Shown here: positions 5,161-12,834 of the stretch, piece by piece
How the letters are laid out: every line of letters begins with the position of its first letter
How positions within the stretch are numbered: the stretch's first letter is position 1
NCBI GenBank assembly: GCA_014801065.1
Contig: JAAVEX010000092.1
Span: forward strand, 1 to 14,047
Direction of reading: 5' to 3'
DNA from: Barnesiella sp.
Lineage (GTDB): Bacteria > Bacteroidota > Bacteroidia > Bacteroidales > Muribaculaceae
DNA length: 14,047 nucleotides
Made by a program: the position numbers and the translations under genes
The notes under the pieces: generated by a model
Databases searched by the model: none
What the model was told of the DNA's origin: nothing
Seen by the model: only the letters and a program-made list of their open reading frames with translations

Positions 5161-8100
5161 ATGATAAATAATTTTTTTCGATTAGCCATACTCTCAGTTA
5201 TAGTGTTGGCCACACCCGCCATGACGTATGCGCGAACGATCTCACCCGAAGCAGCGCTCCGGCGTGTGGTGGGTGAACGTTCGGAGTTCAACACTATGAG
5301 CACGGATCCGCGCTCGCACTACGAGCTGCAATACACTTCGCCCGAGGCCGCATACTATGTGTTCAGCACCGGCGACCGTGGCTGCATGATCGTCTCGGGC
5401 GACGATCGCGTGCCGGCATTGCTTGCCGAGATCCCGACCGCGAATTTCGATCCCGACCGCCTGGCCCCGGGTGCGGCATGGCTGCTTGAGGCCTACAGGC
5501 TGCGAATCGCTTCGCTGCCCGCCGACGAAGCCGGCACACAACGGTCAGCGCTCGCCGCCACCGACAATGATATTGCGGCATTATACACCGGCTGGACCGA
5601 CATTGCCCCCCTCATGGAATGTGCATGGAATCAACACTCGCCCTACAACATGCTCTGCCCGATTAAGACCGGCGAAAGGTGTCTGACCGGGTGCGTGGCT
5701 ACAGCCATGGCGCAGATCATACGCACTATCGGCTACGCTCAGACTTCCGGCTATCTCTATCAGGGTTCAGGCAGCGAGAAGGTAGAGTATGACTACGACA
5801 ATACGCCTATAGATTTCGCCAATCTGCTCTCCTCCTACAATTCGCTCGACACCGAGGAATCGAAGCTCGCCGTGGCAAGGCTCATGCTTGCCTGCGGCCT
5901 CAGCGTGGGCATGAGCTACTCCCCTTCCGAAAGCGGAGCTTACAGTTCGGGAGTGGACCACGCTCTGATCAATAATTTTGGCTACGACAAGACCCACACT
6001 CGCTATCTGGCGCGGTCGGACTTCTCCACTGCAAAATGGGAATCGATAATCTTCAAGGAGTTATCGCTCGGACGTCCGGTCTTTTATTCCGCCGATTCCG
6101 GAGTGTCGTCCGGCCACGCTTTCGTGATCGACGGCTACCGCAAGGAGGGCCTGTGGCACGTCAACTGGGGCTGGGGCGGACAGTCCGACGGATATTTTAG
6201 TCTGGCCCTGCTTAGCCCTACCGCCGTCAACTATGGCGACACCAACCGAGGCTACAATATCAACCAGAACCTTGTCAAAGCAGTGCCACCCGGCGCCGAT
6301 CCGGGCATAACGCTGAGCAGCATCTACGGCTCGCTGACGGTGGCATCCGAAGGAAGATACCGGGTGTACTATTCCGGAGGCGGTGTGGCTCACGAAGATG
6401 TATCCCTCGGAGCGGTCATCGTAGCGGAGGGTTCGGACAACATACTGGAGTGGGTACCGTTCTGGACCAATCAATGGCTTGGAGCCAATGTAACGGTCCG
6501 CGACTATAAAAACTATGATTTTACTGATATTTCGCTCCCTGCCGGCGACTATCGCATCTATCCGGCTATTATAAGCCGGGGGGAGGAAACTCCCGAGATA
6601 TGCGCCGAATCCGAAGGGCTCCAACACTACGTGGCGCTGACCGTTACGCCGGCCGGCAAATATGATATCCATAACCCGGAAAGCTCAGTGCAGGCGTCGA
6701 CCCACGAACTTTATCTCTCCGAACTTCTCACCCCTACTCTTTATTCGGGCTACCAATGCGAGTTGCGGTATGTGATCGTCAACAATGGAGGCGCCGACTA
6801 TCTGGGCACGATTCTGCTGCAATTGATTCCCGAAGGAGAAACGCTCCCGGTGTATCAGAAAACCATATTGGGCAATGTGATATCGGGAGGCTTCAATAAA
6901 GTGATGAGCACGATATTCAATGTAGTGGACAGCGACGGACGCAACCTTCCCGCAGGAAGATACAACATTCGATTGACCACCGCATCGGGAGAAGAACTGC
7001 TGAAAGAGCCCTCGACGGAAACCGTAACCGTGGTCAATGGCACGCCTCCGGGCATGCACTCCGGCGGCGGAGACACCGAAGTGTTGAATCCTTCAATGAT
7101 GCCCGAATATCTGGTGAAAGGGGGCGAGTGGTCCCACATTCCTTACATTAACAATGAGCGCACGGGCCGGATCAGGATTGACCTGGTGTTTTCGCCTCAG
7201 GGCTCAAATACCGTGTTGGAGCGACACACTCTCTACGATGGCGAGTTGGGGTCATTAAACGGCACTCTTGGCTTCGAACCCTTTACGATCGATCTGCCGT
7301 TTGGAATATATGATGTGATGTATGAGGCAAACAACATCAACATTTCGGCGCGACGCAGAGTGTATGTAGGCGACCGCATTGACGATCTTTACTATCTGCC
7401 TATTTCGGCCGACCGCGCTGCCCTCTGCTATCATCCCGACCGCGGATATTCGGGCCATATTACGGTAAAACCGCAAATAACGGTTGGCGGATCCTCCTAT
7501 ACCGTAACGGATATAATCGAGAACGCCTTTTCACGCTGCCCGGATCTGACCTCGGTGTCGATTCCCGCTACGGTTACCCACATCGGAAGAAACGCTTTCA
7601 CCTATTGTCCGAATCTTGAAACTCTGCTGTTCGGGGCGAGTGATATTCCCTTTACTCAGCGTAACCACGTGATGCCGGGAGCCGATGAATCGATGGCGAT
7701 ATATGTGCCGGCAACTTCCTACGGCGTTTACAGCGACCTGCTCTCGGCATATCAGCCTGTATATGCCCGAATTGAAAGCATCGCATCATCGAGATTTGTC
7801 ATGAACACGCCGATAGACCATATCGAACTGGCAATCAACCCCATGCATCCGAACATCAACACGGAATTTTCAATCGAGTCCGCCGACAGCGGCATTTCGC
7901 CAATAGAGGTGACAGCGGCCGAGGTGACCGACGGCAAACTCCTGCTGACGGTCGCAGCCACCGGTTCAGGCACCGCCCACTATCTGATACGCAGCGCCCA
8001 GCCTGACGTCGAACCGGCTCTAATTGAAATAACCACCAACGATATTGCCGGTGTGACCGACATCAACGCCGACTGCAGCGACAATAACGAAAAGCTCTAC

Positions 8101-8184
8101 GACCTTCAAGGCCGACGCACCGATTCGCACAGCGGTTTCCGCATCGTCATAACAAATGGACGCGCAAAAGTGATAAAGTATTAG
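5161..8184 (+). CDS. Secreted C10-family (streptopain-like) cysteine protease with LRR
   Basis: A 1007-residue secreted protease. ATG at 5161 gives the signal peptide MINNFFRLAILSVIVLATPAMTYA; a TTG at 5149 is less likely. Residues about 25-135 resemble the Spi-type inhibitory propeptide of C10 peptidases (ISPEAALRRV... YYVFSTGDRGCMIVSGDDRVPALL). The C10 core follows: GCVATAMAQI (nucleophile C178), GHAFVIDGY (H319) and WHVNWGWGGQSDGYF (332-346). A long beta-rich middle (about 380-770) has no recognised motif. A BspA-type leucine-rich repeat (VTDIIENAFSRCPDLTSVSIP..., about 780-835) follows. The C-terminus ends KLYDLQGRR...GFRIVITNGRAKVIKY, a tail type common on exported Bacteroidales proteins and possibly a type IX sorting signal. 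It lies 15 nt downstream of pldA and converges with the DUF2752 gene, leaving 10 bp between stops. Confidence 0.92.
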   Translation: MINNFFRLAILSVIVLATPAMTYARTISPEAALRRVVGERSEFNTMSTDPRSHYELQYTSPEAAYYVFSTGDRGCMIVSGDDRVPALLAEIPTANFDPDRLAPGAAWLLEAYRLRIASLPADEAGTQRSALAATDNDIAALYTGWTDIAPLMECAWNQHSPYNMLCPIKTGERCLTGCVATAMAQIIRTIGYAQTSGYLYQGSGSEKVEYDYDNTPIDFANLLSSYNSLDTEESKLAVARLMLACGLSVGMSYSPSESGAYSSGVDHALINNFGYDKTHTRYLARSDFSTAKWESIIFKELSLGRPVFYSADSGVSSGHAFVIDGYRKEGLWHVNWGWGGQSDGYFSLALLSPTAVNYGDTNRGYNINQNLVKAVPPGADPGITLSSIYGSLTVASEGRYRVYYSGGGVAHEDVSLGAVIVAEGSDNILEWVPFWTNQWLGANVTVRDYKNYDFTDISLPAGDYRIYPAIISRGEETPEICAESEGLQHYVALTVTPAGKYDIHNPESSVQASTHELYLSELLTPTLYSGYQCELRYVIVNNGGADYLGTILLQLIPEGETLPVYQKTILGNVISGGFNKVMSTIFNVVDSDGRNLPAGRYNIRLTTASGEELLKEPSTETVTVVNGTPPGMHSGGGDTEVLNPSMMPEYLVKGGEWSHIPYINNERTGRIRIDLVFSPQGSNTVLERHTLYDGELGSLNGTLGFEPFTIDLPFGIYDVMYEANNINISARRRVYVGDRIDDLYYLPISADRAALCYHPDRGYSGHITVKPQITVGGSSYTVTDIIENAFSRCPDLTSVSIPATVTHIGRNAFTYCPNLETLLFGASDIPFTQRNHVMPGADESMAIYVPATSYGVYSDLLSAYQPVYARIESIASSRFVMNTPIDHIELAINPMHPNINTEFSIESADSGISPIEVTAAEVTDGKLLLTVAATGSGTAHYLIRSAQPDVEPALIEITTNDIAGVTDINADCSDNNEKLYDLQGRRTDSHSGFRIVITNGRAKVIKY

Positions 8185-8194
8185 AGCCGGGGTA

Positions 8195-8578
8195 TCAGCC
8201 CCCGATATTGCGACAGATGGTCCAGATCGCCGTGGCAGCTATTATCACGGCTATTGATGCCGGCGAGAGGATCACTCGGTTTAGCCGAGGAAATCTCTTG
8301 CGCCAAAGCTCCGCCACAAGAGCAGCAAGCATCACCGGGATCATCACGATAAGAAAAGGATTCCGGCGCCACGCCCCGGCGAAATCGCCATGGAGCAGAG
8401 CGTGGATCATCCGCTGCGAGCCACACCCCGGACAGTCAAAACCGGTCAGCGCCTTGATCGGACAGCGTGGCATCAAGCCGGAATCCACATCGACCAGGGC
8501 ATAGAAAAGCAGAAGAGCGATCGCCACTGCAGCCACAACGACTGCCACGATCGCTCTTCGGTCAAATTTTCGGATCAT
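8195..8578 (-). CDS. DUF2752 membrane protein
   Basis: A 127-residue inner-membrane protein with about three hydrophobic segments (8-28, 74-92, 105-123). Between the first and second lies the DUF2752 signature: RCPIKALTGFDCPGCGSQR (38-56) followed by HALLHGDF, with C39, C49 and C52. The biochemical role of DUF2752 is unknown; a metal-binding Cys cluster is conceivable. It is last gene of the dtd operon, 39 nt after the GYF_2/CD225 gene, a pairing I recall from other Bacteroidales. The chosen start is ATG 8576-8578, which keeps IRKF before the first membrane segment. A tandem duplication places a second, out-of-frame ATG 25 nt upstream. Confidence 0.88.
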   Translation of the reverse strand: MIRKFDRRAIVAVVVAAVAIALLLFYALVDVDSGLMPRCPIKALTGFDCPGCGSQRMIHALLHGDFAGAWRRNPFLIVMIPVMLAALVAELWRKRFPRLNRVILSPASIAVIIAATAIWTICRNIGG

Positions 8579-8616
8579 TTACCTTTTCGGGTCTTCGGAT
8601 CATTTACCTTTTCGGG
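8569..8616. repeat. Tandem 23-bp duplication of a start region
   Basis: TTCGGATCATTTACCTTTTC plus GGG occurs at 8569-8591 and again at 8594-8616 with period 25. On the minus strand each copy carries AAAAGGTAAATGATCCG, that is a purine-rich stretch plus an ATG. The downstream ATG (8578) starts the DUF2752 gene. The upstream ATG (8603) is in another frame and gives a 13-codon ORF ending at 8562, overlapping the real start. Confidence 0.85.
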
Positions 8617-8617
8617 A

Positions 8618-9160
8618 TTAGAACAGCCCCAGAACCATTGAAAACGGCATCCACACAAGTCCGACCACAATCGCCACGATCAGCCAGATCTCGGCGCGTT
8701 CGGAAGCTTTCTTAGCTCCTGCATAGTCACCCTCGTTGTATTTCGATGAAACCCTAAGAGAATAGACCAGAGCCACGATGGCGGGCGGCATACAGCAGAG
8801 TATGATCGCCGCTATGGACCATCCGAGATAGGTGGTCGGTCGTTCGGGAATCTCCACCGGGCCGCGCGATTCGATATACGACGGCCGGCTGCTGATCGGA
8901 CCCGCCGCGCGGGTCGGCACCTCAGGCATATTAAACACCGGCGCCTGAGCATGGTCTTCCGCTGCGCTACCACTGCCACATTCAGCATTTTCACTCTCAC
9001 CGGCAAGCGATCCGGCAAGCTCAGGGAGCGTCGAAGCCTTACACCATGTGGCCAGTCCGTTGTGCCACACGAGAGTTTCGGGATCAAGTCGGCGCGAGCG
9101 CACATCGCTGAGCGATAGAGGCCCTATTTTCTTTTTATCTATGGCTATCCAATAATCCAT
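8618..9160 (-). CDS. GYF_2 plus CD225/dispanin-type membrane protein
   Basis: A 180-residue membrane protein. Residues 1-50 form a GYF_2 domain (WIAIDKKKIGPLSLSDVRSR... LVWHNGLATWCKASTLPEL), a small module thought to bind peptides or partners. A Ser/Pro/Ala-rich linker (about 52-106) leads to a CD225 domain: YLGWSIAAIILCCMPPAIVALVYSLRV (111-137, first membrane segment with Cys122-Cys123), the loop SSKYNEGDYAGAKKASERAEIW (138-159), and a second membrane segment (about 157-179). The CD225 layout is that of eukaryotic IFITM/dispanins, but bacterial members have no established function. It starts 12 nt after deoC and sits 39 nt before the DUF2752 gene. Confidence 0.88.
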   Translation of the reverse strand: MDYWIAIDKKKIGPLSLSDVRSRRLDPETLVWHNGLATWCKASTLPELAGSLAGESENAECGSGSAAEDHAQAPVFNMPEVPTRAAGPISSRPSYIESRGPVEIPERPTTYLGWSIAAIILCCMPPAIVALVYSLRVSSKYNEGDYAGAKKASERAEIWLIVAIVVGLVWMPFSMVLGLF

Positions 9161-9172
9161 TATATCAATCTC

Positions 9173-10057
9173 TTAGAAATATTTCGTCTCCTCGCCAAGG
9201 ATCACACTGAGAAGATTGTTGGCAAGACCGCTCGCTCCGATGCGGAAATATTCATTGTCGAGCCACTGCTCGCCAAGCACGTGTTTCACGATCGTATAGT
9301 AGGCCAGTGCCTCATCGGCGGTGCGAACGCCTCCGGCCGGTTTGAAGCCCACCATGCGTCCGGTCTGTTCGTGATACTCCTTGATACACTGACACATCAC
9401 ATAGGCTGCTTCGAGCGAAGCGCCGTCAAATTCCTTGCCGGTAGATGTCTTGATAAAATCAGCGCCGCTATACATGGCCAGAATAGAAGCCGCACGGATA
9501 TTTTCAGCTGTGCGGAGAGCGCCTGTTTCAAGAATCACCTTAAGGTGAGCATCGCGGCATGCGTGTTTGAGTTCCCCGATTTCGTCGCACACTTCTTCCC
9601 AGTCGCCGTCGAGGAAATTACCCACGTTCATCACTATATCGATCTCGTCGGCACCACCTTCCACGGCAAGCGCCGTCTCTGCCACCTTCACTTCGGGGAA
9701 TGTCTGCGAGGCGGGGAAACCGCCCGACACACACGCGATGTTCACTTCCGAAACATCGAGCACCGTGCGCACCACCGGAGCAAAATTGGGATAAACGCAG
9801 ATAGCAGCCACCGGGGGCAGATCGCCGTGGTCCTGCTCAAACTGATTGACACGCTCGGTGAAGCGAGCCACAGACTGAGGCGAGTCGGTGGCTTTGAGCG
9901 TGGTCAGATCGATACAGTTGAAGAGCAGCTTCATGGTGTCGATACTGCGGTTGGCTTCCATTTCGTCAGCAAGGATTTTTGCCACTTCGGCCTTGACTTT
10001 TTCGTCGTCGGTCAGAACGTTGCTTTTCGCAACGGTGTCATGATATTTATCTGCCAT
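9173..10057 (-). CDS. deoC: Deoxyribose-phosphate aldolase
   Basis: A 294-residue class I aldolase cleaving 2-deoxy-D-ribose 5-phosphate to glyceraldehyde 3-phosphate and acetaldehyde, the last step of deoxynucleoside breakdown. Family motifs are clear: ADEIDIVMN (136-144, with D140 as the E. coli D102 equivalent), ADFIKTSTGK (199-208, Schiff-base K203) and GFKPAGGVRT (237-246, K239). The N-terminal ~40 residues are longer than in E. coli, as is usual for the ~290-300-residue subtype. It lies 14 nt downstream of the MazG-like gene and 12 nt upstream of the GYF_2/CD225 gene, so it is in the middle of the operon. Confidence 0.96.
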   Translation of the reverse strand: MADKYHDTVAKSNVLTDDEKVKAEVAKILADEMEANRSIDTMKLLFNCIDLTTLKATDSPQSVARFTERVNQFEQDHGDLPPVAAICVYPNFAPVVRTVLDVSEVNIACVSGGFPASQTFPEVKVAETALAVEGGADEIDIVMNVGNFLDGDWEEVCDEIGELKHACRDAHLKVILETGALRTAENIRAASILAMYSGADFIKTSTGKEFDGASLEAAYVMCQCIKEYHEQTGRMVGFKPAGGVRTADEALAYYTIVKHVLGEQWLDNEYFRIGASGLANNLLSVILGEETKYF

Positions 10058-10071
10058 AACAGGTTTTATAT

Positions 10072-10461
10072 TTATTGATTATTTGATTTTAACTTATCGT
10101 TTTCTCTATGTCTGTCTTTATCTCGAATGGTTTTCTTGTCAAGATTGTTCAGAAAGGCGGATGTCAGATCGATCCCATGCTGATTGGCTATCGCTGCCAC
10201 CACCCAAACCACGTCGGCAAGTTCATCGGCGAGCGCATCGGCAGATTCGCCGGGTTTAAACGACTGATCGCCATCGATCCGGGCTATAAGCCGGGCCACT
10301 TCACCCACCTCCTCGGTCAGCACAGCCATATTGGTCAGCGGAGAGAAATAGCGCACACCGACAGTGCGGATCCAATGGTCAACGGTGTGCTGCACCTCCT
10401 CCACTGTCAGCCCCCGGGGCCGTGGATTTTCCGATATGCCTATGTCTGTACGGTTCATCAT
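10072..10461 (-). CDS. MazG-like nucleotide pyrophosphohydrolase
   Basis: A 129-residue all-alpha NTP pyrophosphohydrolase of the MazG/YpjD type. The metal-binding motif is complete: LTEEVGEVARLI (E50, E51, E54) followed by ADELADVVWVV (E80, D83). Such enzymes hydrolyse (d)NTPs, often damaged ones, to the monophosphate plus pyrophosphate; the substrate here cannot be read from sequence. The charged tail (KKTIRDKDRHRENDKLKSNNQ-like) is typical. Its ATG overlaps the dtd stop codon as ATGA, so translation is likely coupled. A second in-frame ATG follows immediately. Confidence 0.9.
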   Translation of the reverse strand: MMNRTDIGISENPRPRGLTVEEVQHTVDHWIRTVGVRYFSPLTNMAVLTEEVGEVARLIARIDGDQSFKPGESADALADELADVVWVVAAIANQHGIDLTSAFLNNLDKKTIRDKDRHRENDKLKSNNQ

Positions 10462-10910
10462 TCTCTAAGCCGCGAATCGATTATAATGGTCACAGGGCCG
10501 TCATTGACGAGCGCCACTTTCATATCGGCGCCAAACACGCCCTTGTCGACACGTCCGGGTATCAACTGCTGAAGCTTGTCGCAGAAATAGTCGTAGAGCG
10601 GCTTGCTCTCCGCTCCGGCGGCAGCGCGTATGTAGCTCGGACGGTTGCCCTTGCGCGTTGAGGCCGTCAGCGTGAACTGACTGATGGCAAGAACATCGCC
10701 ATGAATGTCGGTCACCGAGCGGTTCATCACCTCATTGTCGTCGGGAAAAATGCGCATAGCGGCCGTCTTTGCGGCGAGCCAGTCGGCATCCTCACGCGTA
10801 TCGCCGCACTCAACGCCGACCAACACCATCAACCCGGTGCCGATCGACCCGCGCAGCTGGCCGTCGACCGTGACCGACGCGCTGCTCACCCGTTGTAGGA
10901 CAAGTCTCAT
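10458..10910 (-). CDS. dtd: D-aminoacyl-tRNA deacylase
   Basis: A 150-residue enzyme of typical DTD length that removes D-amino acids (and mischarged glycine) from tRNA. The start MRLVLQRVSSASVTVDG is the standard one. The active-site motifs SQFTL (77-81) and NDGPVT (136-141, the Gly-cisPro motif) are both intact. KGNRPSY (87-93) is also family-typical. It is first gene of the operon dtd - MazG-like - deoC - GYF_2/CD225 - DUF2752 and overlaps the next gene by 4 nt. The leader is very short if the box at 10920-10927 is the promoter. Confidence 0.96.
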   Translation of the reverse strand: MRLVLQRVSSASVTVDGQLRGSIGTGLMVLVGVECGDTREDADWLAAKTAAMRIFPDDNEVMNRSVTDIHGDVLAISQFTLTASTRKGNRPSYIRAAAGAESKPLYDYFCDKLQQLIPGRVDKGVFGADMKVALVNDGPVTIIIDSRLRE

Positions 10911-10919
10911 TTCTTATCG

Positions 10920-10927
10920 CAAACTTA
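10920..10927 (-). promoter_or_regulatory. -7 box of the dtd operon
   Basis: Read on the minus strand, TAAGTTTG matches TAnnTTTG. No matching TTTG lies 17-21 bp further upstream. Transcription would begin around 10914, only a few nt before the dtd ATG (10910). Confidence 0.5.
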
Positions 10928-10948
10928 ATAAAAATCTTCAAAAATGTC

Positions 10949-10956
10949 TATATTTG
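10949..10956 (+). promoter_or_regulatory. -7 box of the GH123-like gene
   Basis: TATATTTG matches TAnnTTTG and is identical to the pldA box. The transcription start would be near 10962, about 36 nt before the ATG at 10998. The -33 region would fall on the -7 box of the divergent dtd promoter. Confidence 0.5.
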
Positions 10957-10997
10957 CAATATAATTTTTTCTCATCAGCTAATCTTCAACAACTGCC

Positions 10998-12749
10998 ATG
11001 ACACGATTTCTACTGTCATTAGCCCTTATGACATCGATCGGAGCCGCAGCGGCCGCGCCCGCTTCCGGGACATACTCCGAACCGGCCGACACTTCGACCG
11101 TCGACACTTCGGGCTGGGCCTCACTCTCCGGTCCGACACGCCTTTCATGGGCTTCAAAAAACATCCACTACCGCCAGCGCGCCACTCCTCCGCAGATAGC
11201 TTGCAGCGACACCACGGTCAACGCCTGGCGCGGCGAACGCCTCGGCCTCGAAGCGCTTCTGATCAGTCCTGAAGGATGCGGCCCGCTCCGCCTGAGCCTC
11301 TCCGACCTCCGTCAGGGCAACCGCACATACCGCGCTCCCGGCAGTCAGGCTTCATTCATGCGCTATGTCACCTCGACCTCCTGGAATGCCTGCGGCTATC
11401 CGCCCGACACGCTCCCAACGTTTACCGTGGCCGATATGATCGACCTTCCCGATGCAACAGTGGCTATGCAACCGGCCACAGTGCGCCCGATATGGCTCAC
11501 CGTCGAAGTGCCCGACAATCTGCGCCCGGGAGCCTACACCATGACCCTCACCGCCACCGATACAAAAAGCGGCAAAGAAGCAGGCCGGCTCGACCTTACC
11601 ATCAATGTCAGCAAGCACTCTCTGCCCGCCGGGCCCGATCAGGCATTTTATCTCGACCTGTGGCAGCAGCCCTATTCCGTGTCCCGCTACTACGGCGTGA
11701 AGCCCTGGAGCGACGAACACCTCAAACTCATGGACCCCTACATGGAAAAACTCGCGCGTGCAGGCCAGAAAGCTGTGTCAGTGATCCTCTTCTACGAACC
11801 CTGGGGCGAACAAAGCAACGATAAGTTTGAACCGATGGTGGAGACCTACCGCCGGCCCGACAGCACCTGGCGCTTTGACTACACCACATTTGACCGCTGG
11901 GTCGACTATATGGACAGCCACGGCATCAACGCCAATCTCGAATGTTTCACCATGGTGCCCTGGCAACCAACCTACCGCTACCGCGATGAGGCGACAGGCG
12001 AACTGCGCACCCTCGAAGCACGCCCGGGATCGGAGAGCTACAACGACCTGTGGTCCACGTTCCTGACAGATTTCGCATCCCACCTGCGCAAGCGCGGTCT
12101 TTTCGATAAGACAATGATTGCGATGGACGAACGTGGCCTGACCGACATGCTCGCCGCCTACAGAATAGCGAAGACCACCGTGCCCGATCTGAAAATGTCG
12201 CTCGCCGGATCATATCATCCCGAGCTGGTCGACTCGCTCGATTGCTATACGCTGATCAAGGGCGATTTCTTCCCCGACGATGTCATTAAACGCCGCCGCG
12301 ACAAAGACCGCCTGACACTGATGTACACCTGCTGCGCCACTCCCGCGCCGAGCCAGTTCAGCAACAGCGCTCCGGCCGACGGTGCCTATCTCCCCGTCTA
12401 TGCCACGGCCACCGGCCACGACGGCTACCTCCATTGGTCGTACATGAACTGGACCGACAATCCGCTGGAGGACACCCGCTTCCACATGTTTGCTCCGGGC
12501 GACACCTACTTTATCTATCCCGACGGACGCTCCTCGCTCCGCTACGAGCGGATGGTTGAAGGAATCCAGATGAGCGAGAAGATCCGCCTGCTGCGCGAAG
12601 ATATGCGCCGCCGCTGCGACATCGACGGACTGCAGAGCCTTGAAAATGCCCTGATCCCCATTCGCTCGGGCGCTCTCAACGAGTGGTATCCCACATCGAC
12701 CGTGGTCGATCACCTTCAGCAGACCATCGACGAGCTTTCACGCCGCTGA
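10998..12749 (+). CDS. Secreted GH123/DUF4091-type glycosidase
   Basis: A 583-residue exported protein. The signal peptide MTRFLLSLALMTSIGAAAAA is followed by a beta-rich N-terminal domain (about 45-205) ending in VSKHSLP. A TIM-barrel-like region follows (about 215-480: FYLDLWQQPYSVSRYYGV, SVILFYEPWG, NLECFTMVPW). MIAMDERGL carries the adjacent acid pair D377-E378. This matches the catalytic Asp-Glu of GH123 beta-N-acetylgalactosaminidases, which use substrate-assisted catalysis. The end NPLEDTRFHMFAPGDTYFIYPDG...YERMVEGIQ (488-524) is the DUF4091 signature. A role in trimming GalNAc from host or microbial glycans is inferred; the actual substrate is unknown. It is monocistronic, with a strong terminator 24 nt downstream. 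Confidence 0.9.
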   Translation: MTRFLLSLALMTSIGAAAAAPASGTYSEPADTSTVDTSGWASLSGPTRLSWASKNIHYRQRATPPQIACSDTTVNAWRGERLGLEALLISPEGCGPLRLSLSDLRQGNRTYRAPGSQASFMRYVTSTSWNACGYPPDTLPTFTVADMIDLPDATVAMQPATVRPIWLTVEVPDNLRPGAYTMTLTATDTKSGKEAGRLDLTINVSKHSLPAGPDQAFYLDLWQQPYSVSRYYGVKPWSDEHLKLMDPYMEKLARAGQKAVSVILFYEPWGEQSNDKFEPMVETYRRPDSTWRFDYTTFDRWVDYMDSHGINANLECFTMVPWQPTYRYRDEATGELRTLEARPGSESYNDLWSTFLTDFASHLRKRGLFDKTMIAMDERGLTDMLAAYRIAKTTVPDLKMSLAGSYHPELVDSLDCYTLIKGDFFPDDVIKRRRDKDRLTLMYTCCATPAPSQFSNSAPADGAYLPVYATATGHDGYLHWSYMNWTDNPLEDTRFHMFAPGDTYFIYPDGRSSLRYERMVEGIQMSEKIRLLREDMRRRCDIDGLQSLENALIPIRSGALNEWYPTSTVVDHLQQTIDELSRR

Positions 12750-12772
12750 TCATCAATTCTACATAAAATTCA

Positions 12773-12810
12773 CGAGGGAGAAACCGTTCATCGCAGCGGT
12801 TTCTCCCTCG
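12773..12810. terminator. Bidirectional terminator
   Basis: A perfect 14-bp stem, CGAGGGAGAAACCG (12773-12786) with CGGTTTCTCCCTCG (12797-12810), has a 10-nt loop. It lies midway between the convergent stops of the GH123-like gene (12749) and rlmN (12835). The sequence after the stem is richer in T on the minus strand (GTGAATTTTATG) than on the plus strand, so rlmN termination may be the stronger of the two. Confidence 0.85.
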
Positions 12811-12834
12811 CGTTATATCTCTATATTTCGAGCG

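Noticed and set aside
8187..8204. Small GC hairpin spanning the convergent stops of the protease and DUF2752 genes
   Set aside because: The stem is only 4-5 bp with no T tract on either strand, which is not enough to call a terminator.
8569..8616. The two-unit tandem repeat as a minisatellite or CRISPR-like start
   Set aside because: There are only two units with a 2-nt gap, and both coincide with a gene start. A simple local duplication is the economical reading.
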